A stretch of DNA of 64,000 bases, taken from Clostridia bacterium (GTDB lineage Bacteria > Bacillota > Clostridia > Lachnospirales > Anaerotignaceae). Each line of letters begins with the position of its first letter. Position 1 is the first letter of the stretch. The notes under the pieces were generated by a model. The model saw nothing but the letters and a program-made list of their open reading frames with translations. It had not been told where the DNA came from and did not search any database. The stretch is from positions 124,001 to 188,000 of the forward strand of contig JALFWW010000009.1 in assembly GCA_022786605.1 (NCBI GenBank). Reading direction: 5' to 3'. The position numbers and the translations under genes were made by a program. Shown one piece after another: positions 36,981-45,906 of the stretch.

Positions 36981-38885
36981 GTGGCCGGTGTCGCTACACA
37001 AATGACCATTCGCGACGGTATGACTTCGAAGCTGAACCGAATCTTTCAGGCAGTATCGAGGACAAACCGCGCCCTGGAAACCACGGACGCACTGTCGGAC
37101 CAGGTGAACCCTGGGGCCAACTTTGACAGGGCGGCTTCGGCCGCCGGTCGCGCTTCCGGCCAGGTTGATAATTTCAACAATCGCCAGCGCCAGTCAGAGG
37201 AAGGCGCCCGAAAGGTCGCTTCCGCCTGGGGCCTTGTAAAAAAGGCTATTGGTTCAGCCCTGGCGGCGATCAGTGTCCAGAAGGTGATCGAACTTGCGGA
37301 CAGTATGACGTCGACCAGGGCCAGACTGGACATAATGAACGACGGACTTCAAACCACGGACGAATTACAGTCTATGATTATGAAATCCGCCAACCGGTCC
37401 CGAGCCGCCTATCAGACAACGGCTGACGCCGTTTCGAAAATGGGTATCATGGCAAAGGACGCCTTTTCAAACAATGACGAACTGATCAAGTTTACAGAAT
37501 TGATCAACAAACAGTTCACGATCGCCGGCACTTCGGCCGCCGGTATCGACGCGGCTATGTTACAGCTTACACAGGCCATGTCTTCCGGTGTCCTTCGTGG
37601 TGAAGAATTGAACAGCGTCTTCGAACAGGCGCCGACAATCATTCAGACGATCGCGGACTATCTTGACGTACCTATCGGCAAAATTCGCGATATGGCCGCC
37701 GACGGTCAGATCACTTCGACGATCGTCAAAAATGCCATGCTGGCGTCTGCTGACGAAATCAACGCGAAGTTTGAATCTATGCCTATGACCTTCGCCCAGG
37801 TCTGGACAATCGCGAAAAATATCGCCCTGGAAGCCTTCACACCTGTTATTCAGGCGATCGGTTCCGGCGCACAATGGATTTATGACAACTGGTCCACTAT
37901 CGCCCCGATCTTCTGGGGCCTGGCCAGTGCCGCCCTTGCCTATGCTGTGGCGCTGGGAATCCAGACGGCCGCGACCTGGATCGCAGACGGAGCCGCGAAG
38001 GCTTTCTTTACGACGCTTCTGACGAATCCGCTTTTCTGGATCGCCCTTGCGGTCGGCGTTGTCGTCGCCGCGCTTTACAGAATGATTCAGGCTGTCGGCG
38101 GCGTGAAAAACGCCTGGGAAATCTGCAAAGCGGCCCTTGTGGTCGCCTGGGCGGCCTTGAAGGTGGCGTTCTTTGCAACCTACAACTGGATCGCGAACCT
38201 GATCGACAAGCTGAAACTATGCTGGCAAAGGGCCGGCGTGGCCATAGCCGGATATATGGGCGATATGAAAGTAAACGTCCTGACAATCCTTCAAAATATG
38301 GTCAACGGCGCGATCGACATCATAAACAAGTTTATCGGCTTACTGAACAAGATTCCTGGTGTCAGCATTGACGCGGTCGAACAAGTAACCTTCGCCACGA
38401 CAGCAAAGGCGGAAAACGAAGCCGCGAAGCAAGCCAGAGCCGACGCCTTGAACAAGTACGAATCGGACATCAAGGCCGCACAGGCCCAGCGTGACGCCAC
38501 CTATTCGGCGGCGAAGAAAGAACTTGCTGACGCTACGGCCGCACTGTCTAAGACCTACGCCAACGCCAAAGCGGAAGCCGCACAGGCAAAGTCTGACGTC
38601 GGCGCCACGGACTGGAATGTCGACGGAACAAACGACGTCGGGAAAGTCGATTCTGTGGGATCGGTCGGAAAGATTGACAGCGACGTAAATATCGCCGATG
38701 AAGATCTGAAATTCCTTCGCGACGTGGCCGAAATGCGCTATGTCCAGAACTTCGTCACTTTGACGCCGACTGTGGCGGTTGAAGCCCAGATCAGCGAAAA
38801 GGTCGACGTCGACGAAGTCGTCGAACGAATCGAAAACAAGCTGGAAGACGAATTCACAGCGGCGGCGGAAGGAGTGTATAACTAA
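36981..38885 (+). CDS. tail tape measure protein
   Basis: QLTQAMSSGVLRGEELNSVFEQAPTIIQTIADYLDVPIGKIRDMAADGQIT; TM segments. Confidence 0.92.
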   Translation: MAGVATQMTIRDGMTSKLNRIFQAVSRTNRALETTDALSDQVNPGANFDRAASAAGRASGQVDNFNNRQRQSEEGARKVASAWGLVKKAIGSALAAISVQKVIELADSMTSTRARLDIMNDGLQTTDELQSMIMKSANRSRAAYQTTADAVSKMGIMAKDAFSNNDELIKFTELINKQFTIAGTSAAGIDAAMLQLTQAMSSGVLRGEELNSVFEQAPTIIQTIADYLDVPIGKIRDMAADGQITSTIVKNAMLASADEINAKFESMPMTFAQVWTIAKNIALEAFTPVIQAIGSGAQWIYDNWSTIAPIFWGLASAALAYAVALGIQTAATWIADGAAKAFFTTLLTNPLFWIALAVGVVVAALYRMIQAVGGVKNAWEICKAALVVAWAALKVAFFATYNWIANLIDKLKLCWQRAGVAIAGYMGDMKVNVLTILQNMVNGAIDIINKFIGLLNKIPGVSIDAVEQVTFATTAKAENEAAKQARADALNKYESDIKAAQAQRDATYSAAKKELADATAALSKTYANAKAEAAQAKSDVGATDWNVDGTNDVGKVDSVGSVGKIDSDVNIADEDLKFLRDVAEMRYVQNFVTLTPTVAVEAQISEKVDVDEVVERIENKLEDEFTAAAEGVYN

Positions 38886-39541
38886 TGAGCAACTACCGAA
38901 TGACACTGATCGTCGGTGGACGGGAAATCAACATTCCCGTCCTTCCGGCGAAACTGAACGTGTCTTCGCCTGGGAAAAATGAGCGCGTGACAGTGCTTGA
39001 CCTGGGCGAAGTCCTTCTTTTACGCAAAAAGGGCCTTCGGATTCTGTCCTGGGAAAGTTTCTTTCCGGCCGATTCCGCGCCGTACACTACCGGACAGGTT
39101 CGGGACCCTATTTCTATTATTCAGGCAATCCAGAAAGCCAGGGACAGCAAAACGCCGGTCCGCTTCCTGATAACAGGAACAGACCTGGACTGTAATATTC
39201 GAATGGGAATCGAATCCTTCGAATACGAAGAACGGTCCGGCGAACTGGGCGACTTGTACTATACGATCAAACTGTACGAATGGAAAGACACGTCGCCGAA
39301 GAAAATCGTTCTTCCGGAAAAGAAGAACACACCGGCGAAAACCCAGGAACCGGCCAGAGCCGGAAAGCCTGAAAAGAAATCGAAAACCTATACGGTCAAA
39401 AAAGGCGACTGCCTGTGGAATATCGCGAAGAAATTCTATGGCAAGGGAAGCGACTATACAAAAATCTACAACGCCAACAAGGGGACGATCGGAAAGAACC
39501 CGAATCTGATCTACCCTGGCCAGGTTTTCACAATTCCATAA
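38885..39541 (+). CDS. LysM-containing tail protein (XkdP-like)
   Basis: C-terminal YTVKKGDCLWNIAKKFYGKGSDYTKIYNANKGTIGKNPNLIYPGQVFTIP. Confidence 0.9.
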   Translation: MSNYRMTLIVGGREINIPVLPAKLNVSSPGKNERVTVLDLGEVLLLRKKGLRILSWESFFPADSAPYTTGQVRDPISIIQAIQKARDSKTPVRFLITGTDLDCNIRMGIESFEYEERSGELGDLYYTIKLYEWKDTSPKKIVLPEKKNTPAKTQEPARAGKPEKKSKTYTVKKGDCLWNIAKKFYGKGSDYTKIYNANKGTIGKNPNLIYPGQVFTIP

Positions 39542-40497
39542 TGGCCATTCGTATTCAATACCAGAATAACGTCACAGGCGCGGCGTTCGATATAACGACG
39601 CTTGTCAGTGGCGCGAAATGGTCGACAAAACGGTCCGGTTCCCCCGCTTCCCTGGAACTGACCGCCATTGTCAACGACGAAATACAGTGGAGCCACGGCG
39701 GAATCGTCACCCTGTTAGACGATAAAACCGGACTGTTTTATGGCTACGTCGTAAAAATCAGCCAGAACGAAAAGGAACAGGTTCAGATCACGGCTTACGA
39801 TCAGACCTGGTATTTGAAGAAAAACAAGGACACCTATGTTTTCAAGGGGAAACGTGCGGATCAGGTATTGAAGCAGATCGCCGAAGACTTCAAATTGAAA
39901 ACCGGAAGCCTGGCAAACACCGGATATTCTATACCGTCTATGATTGAAGACGGCCAGACGCTTTTCGACATTGTCTTGAAGGCTATCGACTACACCCTGA
40001 TCAATACAGGAAAAATGTTCGTCCTGTGGGATAACTTCGGGAAACTGACCTTGACAGACGTCGAAACGGCAAAACTGGACCTTTTTGTCGGCGACGGCAG
40101 TCTGGCGACAGGCTTCACCTACGAATCAGAAATTGATTCCGAAGCCTACAACAAGATCAAACTGGTCAAGGACAACAAGAAGACCGGAAAACGTGACGTT
40201 TATATCTTCCAGGATTCTAAAAATATGACCTTGTGGGGTATTCTGCAAGACTATGAAGTGGTTGACGAAGACATGAACGAAGCCCAGATCAAGAAACGCG
40301 GCGGACAAATGTTGGAACTATACAACAGACCGAAGCGATCTTTCAGCGTCAGCGCAATCGCGGACCTGTCAGTCAGAGCCGGCCGCGCCTTGTATATCGG
40401 GATCGGCGCCGTGGGCGTGAAATCCTTCTTCATAGTCGAAGAAGCCACGCACGACCTTTTGAAAGAAACAATGTCCTTGAAATTAAAGGTGGTGTAA
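39541..40497 (+). CDS. baseplate hub protein (XkdQ-like)
   Basis: Synteny; MAIRIQYQNNVTGAAFDITTLVSGAKWSTKRSGSPASLELT. Confidence 0.82.
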   Translation: MAIRIQYQNNVTGAAFDITTLVSGAKWSTKRSGSPASLELTAIVNDEIQWSHGGIVTLLDDKTGLFYGYVVKISQNEKEQVQITAYDQTWYLKKNKDTYVFKGKRADQVLKQIAEDFKLKTGSLANTGYSIPSMIEDGQTLFDIVLKAIDYTLINTGKMFVLWDNFGKLTLTDVETAKLDLFVGDGSLATGFTYESEIDSEAYNKIKLVKDNKKTGKRDVYIFQDSKNMTLWGILQDYEVVDEDMNEAQIKKRGGQMLELYNRPKRSFSVSAIADLSVRAGRALYIGIGAVGVKSFFIVEEATHDLLKETMSLKLKVV

Positions 40498-40498
40498 T

Positions 40499-40903
40499 AT
40501 GGGACTTCTTGAAACTATGAAACAAGTCGCACAAGCGACCAACGACGCCGGTATGCCGACGGCTTTTCTGTTCGGTTCCGTGACGAAGACGTCGCCCTTG
40601 ACGATCCGCGTCGACAACCGGTTCGACATATCCGGCGACGCTATTGTGGTTATGAAGGAATTCCAGGCCGGCTTCTATCCTACCCACTACCACACCGGCG
40701 TCAAGGGTAGCCCTTCCACCGAAGAAAAGTCAGGTGGAAGCGGCGACGCGTCCTTCGCGGCACATTCCCACACCTTGAAAGGTAACTACCAGACCAACAC
40801 TGACTCAAAGTCCGAATATTATTACGGCCTGGCCGTCGGTGACAAAGTGGTCCTTCTGCGAAATGCTGGCGGACAGGCGTTCCTTGTCCTGGGAAGGGTG
40901 TGA
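40499..40903 (+). CDS. DUF2577-like baseplate protein
   Basis: GTVTKTSPLTIRVDNRFDISGDAIVVMKEF...KVVLLRNAGGQAFLVLGRV. Confidence 0.78.
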   Translation: MGLLETMKQVAQATNDAGMPTAFLFGSVTKTSPLTIRVDNRFDISGDAIVVMKEFQAGFYPTHYHTGVKGSPSTEEKSGGSGDASFAAHSHTLKGNYQTNTDSKSEYYYGLAVGDKVVLLRNAGGQAFLVLGRV

Positions 40904-40907
40904 TTTT

Positions 40908-41330
40908 ATGATACCGAACGCGTTAAACGTAACGATCGGCGAAGACGTGGAGGTTCAGACCGCCGCCGAAGCGCCGACAAGAACATTCAAAATCGACTTC
41001 GACGCCGGCCGCGTCGGTGGCTTCTGTGACGAAACGGAAGCCATGAAACAGGCCATTTACAAGATACTGCAAACAGAACGCTTCGAATACCTGATCTATT
41101 CCTGGAATTACGGAATCGAACTGAACGCCGTTGTCGGGAAAAGTTTTCAAGTGTTTGCAAGCGAAATAAAACGTGTAATTCGCGAAGCCCTTCTGGCAGA
41201 CAGCCGGATCACCGACGTCGCAGACTTCGAAGTGGCCCAGATTGACAAAAGAACCGCTTCTGTGAAGTTCACAGCCGAAACTATCTTCGGCGAAATACCT
41301 ATTGAAAGCGAGGTGAACGCGAATGTATGA
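40908..41330 (+). CDS. DUF2634-like baseplate wedge protein (XkdS-like)
   Basis: TFKIDFDAGRVGGFCDETEAMKQAIYKILQTERFEYLIYSWNYGIEL. Confidence 0.82.
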   Translation: MIPNALNVTIGEDVEVQTAAEAPTRTFKIDFDAGRVGGFCDETEAMKQAIYKILQTERFEYLIYSWNYGIELNAVVGKSFQVFASEIKRVIREALLADSRITDVADFEVAQIDKRTASVKFTAETIFGEIPIESEVNANV

Positions 41331-42402
41331 GGATATGACCTTCGAAAACATTATGGACCGCTGTCTGGACCGCGTGTCTTCTTCTATCGACAAACGCGAA
41401 GGTTCCATCGTATATGACGCAATCGCGCCGGCGGCGGCCGAACTGGCGATCATGTATATCGAACTGGCCTACCTTATGGACCGCGCCTTTCCTGATACGG
41501 AATCCGGCGACGACCTGACGAAGAAAGTTCGCGAAAGAAGTATCTTCCGAACACCGGCAACCGCCGCAATTCGAAAGGGCTATTTTGAAGACGGGAACGG
41601 CGCCGCTATGAACGTACCGATCGGAACGCGTTTTTCCGGTGACAATCTGAACTATACCGTCACCGAAAAGATCGCAACCGGACAGTTTCGCCTTCTGTGC
41701 GAAACGCCAGGCGCGGCCGGCAACCAGTACCAGGGAAACCTTTTCCCGATCGACTACGTGGAAGGACTGGGCGCGGGCAGACTTGCGGACATTCTGATCA
41801 ACGGTGAAGACGAAGAAAGCGACGAAGACCTTCTTGACCGCTATATGGACAGCTTACAAGCCCAGGCATACGGCGGAAATAAGGCCGACTATAAAACAAA
41901 GGTCGAACTTCTTCAAGGTGTCGGCGCCGTCAAAGTGTTTCCTGTATGGAATGGCGGCGGAACCGTGAAGATCGTCTTTGTAAATAGTGACTGGGGAATC
42001 CCTTCTTCCGACCTTGTCAACAGCGTTCAAACAGTCGTCGATCCGGTTCAGAACCAGGGCGTCGGTGACGGTATCGCCCCGATCGGACACGTCGTCACGG
42101 TCGAAGGTGTGACCGGAACCACGATCAACGTGTCTTTCACTCTGACTTTTTCCGGTTCGGCCACCTGGTCGACCGTCGAAACGTCTGTGAAGAAAGCTAT
42201 TCAGGACTACTTTGACAGCCTAGCCAAAACCTGGGACGAACAAGAAAACCTTGTCGTCCGCGTCAGCCAGATCGAAACGAAGGTCCTGAATGTCGAAGGC
42301 GTGATCGACATCACAGGAACCAAAATCAACGGAGGAACACAAAATATTTCCCTGGCTTCAAATGCGATTCCGGTTCTGGGGGTGGTGACAAATGGTTCTT
42401 AA
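41323..42402 (+). CDS. baseplate J-like protein
   Basis: MYEDMTFENIMDRCLDRVSSSIDKREGSIVYDAIAPAAAELA. Confidence 0.92.
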   Translation: MYEDMTFENIMDRCLDRVSSSIDKREGSIVYDAIAPAAAELAIMYIELAYLMDRAFPDTESGDDLTKKVRERSIFRTPATAAIRKGYFEDGNGAAMNVPIGTRFSGDNLNYTVTEKIATGQFRLLCETPGAAGNQYQGNLFPIDYVEGLGAGRLADILINGEDEESDEDLLDRYMDSLQAQAYGGNKADYKTKVELLQGVGAVKVFPVWNGGGTVKIVFVNSDWGIPSSDLVNSVQTVVDPVQNQGVGDGIAPIGHVVTVEGVTGTTINVSFTLTFSGSATWSTVETSVKKAIQDYFDSLAKTWDEQENLVVRVSQIETKVLNVEGVIDITGTKINGGTQNISLASNAIPVLGVVTNGS

Positions 42403-42919
42403 AGAATACTGGCCGCGCTGTCTGCAAGAACTGATCGAATTTCAGCAGATCGCCAACGCGGAACAACCCGAATTTGAAAAGGTCGTCAGTGACGTAAAAT
42501 CGGCCGCTGACGACTTTTTTCTGGTGTCCCTGTCCGAATATGGGTGCGGACGCTGGGAAAAGATTCTGGGGCTTTCTGTGGAGCCTGGGGACACGTTACA
42601 GGACCGCCGCGACCGAATCCTGATTAAGTACCTGGATCAGCTTCCCTATACTTACAGGACCCTTTTGAAATACCTTGCAACAGTCAGCGAAGACTTCACA
42701 GTCACCCTGAACGAAAACGCCTATGATTTATATATCAGAATCCGCCTGGAAGGCTACGCCCAGCGCGACGCCCTGGCGGCGACCCTGGGACAAATGATTC
42801 CGGCGAATCTGGTCCTTCGCTTGCGGACGGATATTCCACAAGACGACCAGCCGGCCAAAACGGCCGTCTGTTCCGCTATGGCTACAATGAACCGGCACAA
42901 ATACACGCCGGCAACGTAA
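42392..42919 (+). CDS. DUF2313/YmfQ-like tail protein
   Basis: YWPRCLQELIEFQQIANAEQPEFEKV...RRDRILIKYLDQLPYTYRTLLKYL. Confidence 0.82.
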   Translation: MVLKEYWPRCLQELIEFQQIANAEQPEFEKVVSDVKSAADDFFLVSLSEYGCGRWEKILGLSVEPGDTLQDRRDRILIKYLDQLPYTYRTLLKYLATVSEDFTVTLNENAYDLYIRIRLEGYAQRDALAATLGQMIPANLVLRLRTDIPQDDQPAKTAVCSAMATMNRHKYTPAT

Positions 42920-42932
42920 GGAGGAAAAGCAA

Positions 42933-43679
42933 ATGGCAAAATTCAAGTCTATTGTCACGGACGGCGGAAGCGAAGCCCTAACGGCCCTTATCGCGTCCGG
43001 ACAAAAATTGATACTGACACGCGCGGTCGCCGGAAGCGGCGTCGCCCAGGTCAGCCCGAATACATTGACCGATCTTGTAAACGCGGAAAACGTCAGCGCC
43101 AGCCTGGCCGAAAAGGAACTGGTCGAAGGTTCGCCTTCGATTATGCAAATTCCGGTACAGGTGACGAACGAAGGTCTGGAATCAAATGTCTGGATCAGGG
43201 AAATCGGTGTCTTCGGCCTGGACATCAGCGGAAACGAAATTCTTTTCTGTTATGGCTGGCTTGACGGCGAAGACAGCGACAACGTCCTTCCGGCGACAAC
43301 CTTTGAAGAGGACGCCGACACGGTCCACATTCACGACCTGGCCGTCTTTATCACCAACCAGGAAGCGGCGGCCGTGTCTGTCCAGGTGGGCGTCGGTTCC
43401 TTTGTAACAACCGCGCAAATGACCGCATACGCCGCGCCTGTGCTTCATACCCAGGCCGCGACAACGATCAACGAAACGACCGGCGAAACCACGGAACAGG
43501 TTCAGCGACGCCAGGACAACGATATTCAGTCGATCCTTGAACAGTTGAACACCGGATTCACCGGAACAACCGTCACACACACTTTCGTTTCTGCACAGCT
43601 TCAATACTGGAAAGGCTACGACGGAACAGGAATTCCGGAAGGTATTCTGGATCAATCCCTGAACCGTCTTTATTTATGA
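42933..43679 (+). CDS. phage tail fiber / collar-type protein
   Basis: Synteny; FKSIVTDGGSEALTALIASGQKLILTRAVAGSG. Confidence 0.7.
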   Translation: MAKFKSIVTDGGSEALTALIASGQKLILTRAVAGSGVAQVSPNTLTDLVNAENVSASLAEKELVEGSPSIMQIPVQVTNEGLESNVWIREIGVFGLDISGNEILFCYGWLDGEDSDNVLPATTFEEDADTVHIHDLAVFITNQEAAAVSVQVGVGSFVTTAQMTAYAAPVLHTQAATTINETTGETTEQVQRRQDNDIQSILEQLNTGFTGTTVTHTFVSAQLQYWKGYDGTGIPEGILDQSLNRLYL

Positions 43680-43933
43680 CCAGAATCGGCGCCACGCCGT
43701 CGGAAACGTCTTGCCTTATATCGAACCTATTCACGGAAATTCGGCCCGTCTGTGGCCACTGTGAGGGCGACAGCGTGGTTCTGTGTGGCGTAACCTACGA
43801 AGGACAGGAAGAAACCGTCGTCCTTCGTGATTATGGCTTCGACTATTCCGGCGATCCGGAAACCGTCGAAAATATCCGAAAGCGAAGGTGTATCTATGGG
43901 AACAAGAAGAAACTACCAGCGGACTTCGAATAA
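43676..43933 (+). CDS. phage hypothetical protein upstream of avd
   Basis: Coupled short ORF with CGHC motif. Confidence 0.5.
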   Translation: MTRIGATPSETSCLISNLFTEIRPVCGHCEGDSVVLCGVTYEGQEETVVLRDYGFDYSGDPETVENIRKRRCIYGNKKKLPADFE

Positions 43934-44354
43934 AAATGACAGTCCGCTTCACGTTCTTCCGGTGGCCGAAAAGCTGATCGACTACACCCTGGACCTGACC
44001 GACAACGCGAAACGCTTTCCGAAACGTGTCCGTTTTTCGATCACAAACAAGATTCAGGGCCACGTCATGGCCATATATGACGGCCTACTGGAAGCAAACG
44101 AAATATTTCCGATCCGCACAGAAGCGGACCGGACAGAACGGCTTCGTCTGCAAAGGGCCGCCTTGACCGAGTGCAAGAAACTGATTCACATGATCGAATT
44201 ATCGAAGAAGCGAAGCTATATCGACAAGGACACCTTTGACTATTGGACGAAGTTGACCCTGGACGTTAAGTTCATGACCGCAAAATGGTACAAGGCCGAA
44301 CAGGACACCGCCGAAGCGATCGCCCCGTCGGACCCTATACCGGAAAGCGTGTAA
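43896..44354 (+). CDS. avd: DGR accessory variability determinant-like protein (Avd)
   Basis: PLHVLPVAEKLIDYTLDLTDNAKRFPKRVRFSITNKIQGHVMAIYDGLLEANEIFPIR...; basic helical bundle, directly upstream of TR and RT. Confidence 0.88.
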   Translation: MGTRRNYQRTSNKNDSPLHVLPVAEKLIDYTLDLTDNAKRFPKRVRFSITNKIQGHVMAIYDGLLEANEIFPIRTEADRTERLRLQRAALTECKKLIHMIELSKKRSYIDKDTFDYWTKLTLDVKFMTAKWYKAEQDTAEAIAPSDPIPESV

Positions 44355-44378
44355 TGATATTTAGGGAATGACCTGTTA

Positions 44379-44477
44379 CCCCGAACGCCAGCAACGCGAA
44401 CAATGCGCGCAATGTCAACACGGACGGCAGTCTGAACAACAACAACGCGTACAATGGCAACAATGGCGTTCGGCCGG
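44379..44477 (+). repeat. DGR template repeat (TR)
   Basis: AAC/AAT-rich CCCCGAACGCCAGCAACGCGAACAATGCGCGCAATGTCAACACGGACGGCAGTCTGAACAACAACAACGCG...GGCGTTCGGCCGG matching VR1 and VR2. Confidence 0.95.
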
Positions 44478-44649
44478 ATTTGGTGGAAAACGCGACCGAG
44501 TAAGGCGAAGAACCTGAAAACAGAGTACCCCAACAAAGGAGGTCATTTCCTTCCGAAGTGCCGGAAAGGCCACGGTAAACACAAGATTGACGACGAATGG
44601 CCTTCCTACTGTGACGGCCGGACTGTAAGCGTCAAGGAGGATTTTTATT

Positions 44650-45906
44650 TTGAGCGAAGACCAGACATTGAATCTTTCTGACTTCGCGAAGGTGATCGAC
44701 TTTAACAGTCTATATCAATCGTATACAGAAGCGCGCAAAGGTAAACGGTGGAAATATGCTGTCTGCAAATACGAAGTGAACGTCCTTGAAAACCTTATGT
44801 TCGTTCATTTCATGTTATCGGCCCACAAATACCGCCTGTCGCCTTATAACTGCTTCATTGTGAAAGAACCGAAGGAACGACTGATCATGTATAACAGCTT
44901 CCGCGACAAAATCGTTCAGCACAGTCTTTGCGATAATGTCCTGGAACCGTACCTTTCGAAAACTTTCATATACGACAACTACGCAAGCCAGAAAGGCAAA
45001 GGAACGCACTTCGGACTTGACCGCCTGAAATATTTCATGTCGAGGTACTACCGACAGAACGGGGCGGACGGCTGGGTCCTGAAATGCGATATTCGAAAGT
45101 ATTTTTACAGTATCAATCACGACGTTCTGAAAGAACAGCTTCGCCGGCTTATCAAAGACCGCGACGTCTTGTGGCTTCTGGATATGATCATAGATTCCAC
45201 CGAAGGACCAGGAATCCCGATCGGAAACCATACTTCACAGTGGTTCGCCGTTCTGTACCTGTCCGGAATGGATCACATGATCAAAGAACGTCTGGGAATC
45301 AAAATGTACGGCCGCTACATGGACGACTTCTATTTGATTCACCCCGACAAGGACTATCTTCGTTATTGTCTGGAAGAAATCAAGAAGTATCTGGTCCCTT
45401 TAGGACTGGAATTGAATCAAAAGACGGCTATTTTCCCCTTAACCCAGGGAATCGACTTCCTGGGATTCAGGACCTATCTGACCGACACCGGAAAGGTCGT
45501 CAGAAAAGTCCGCCGTGAAAGCAAGAACCGAATCCGAAGGAAATTGAAGAAATACCGTCACCTTCTGGACGAAGGCCGGATCGACTTCGAAACGATTCTT
45601 CAATCCTATTCTTCGTGGACCGGTCACGCCGAACACGGCAACAGTTACCACTTGATCAGGAAGACGGACGACCTGTTCTTCAACCTGTTCAAGAATGAAT
45701 TGGAGGGATTAACCTATGGCAAAATTACTATCCGCTTTGCCCGTTGGAAGCGTTGTCAAGTCGACGAACACGAAATACAACGGGAAAGTGATCAGGTGGA
45801 TCGTGGGAACCCAGGACACAGCCAACGGCCGAACGGGCCTGGTGACCGAGAAAATGATCACTCTGAAATGCTTCGACGCGAAGGAGCCTTCGAACACGAA
45901 CGGTGA
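44650..45906 (+). CDS. DGR reverse transcriptase
   Basis: CDIRKYFYSINH; GIPIGNHTSQWFAVLYLSGMDHMI; YGRYMDDFYLI; LGFRTYLTDTGK; ORF runs 191 nt into the next gene. Confidence 0.95.
   Translation: MSEDQTLNLSDFAKVIDFNSLYQSYTEARKGKRWKYAVCKYEVNVLENLMFVHFMLSAHKYRLSPYNCFIVKEPKERLIMYNSFRDKIVQHSLCDNVLEPYLSKTFIYDNYASQKGKGTHFGLDRLKYFMSRYYRQNGADGWVLKCDIRKYFYSINHDVLKEQLRRLIKDRDVLWLLDMIIDSTEGPGIPIGNHTSQWFAVLYLSGMDHMIKERLGIKMYGRYMDDFYLIHPDKDYLRYCLEEIKKYLVPLGLELNQKTAIFPLTQGIDFLGFRTYLTDTGKVVRKVRRESKNRIRRKLKKYRHLLDEGRIDFETILQSYSSWTGHAEHGNSYHLIRKTDDLFFNLFKNELEGLTYGKITIRFARWKRCQVDEHEIQRESDQVDRGNPGHSQRPNGPGDRENDHSEMLRREGAFEHER

Noticed and set aside
44650-45906. RT as a group II intron maturase or retron RT
   Set aside because: No maturase/HNH domain or intron RNA motifs; presence of adenine-mutated TR/VR pairs and an Avd-like gene identifies a DGR.
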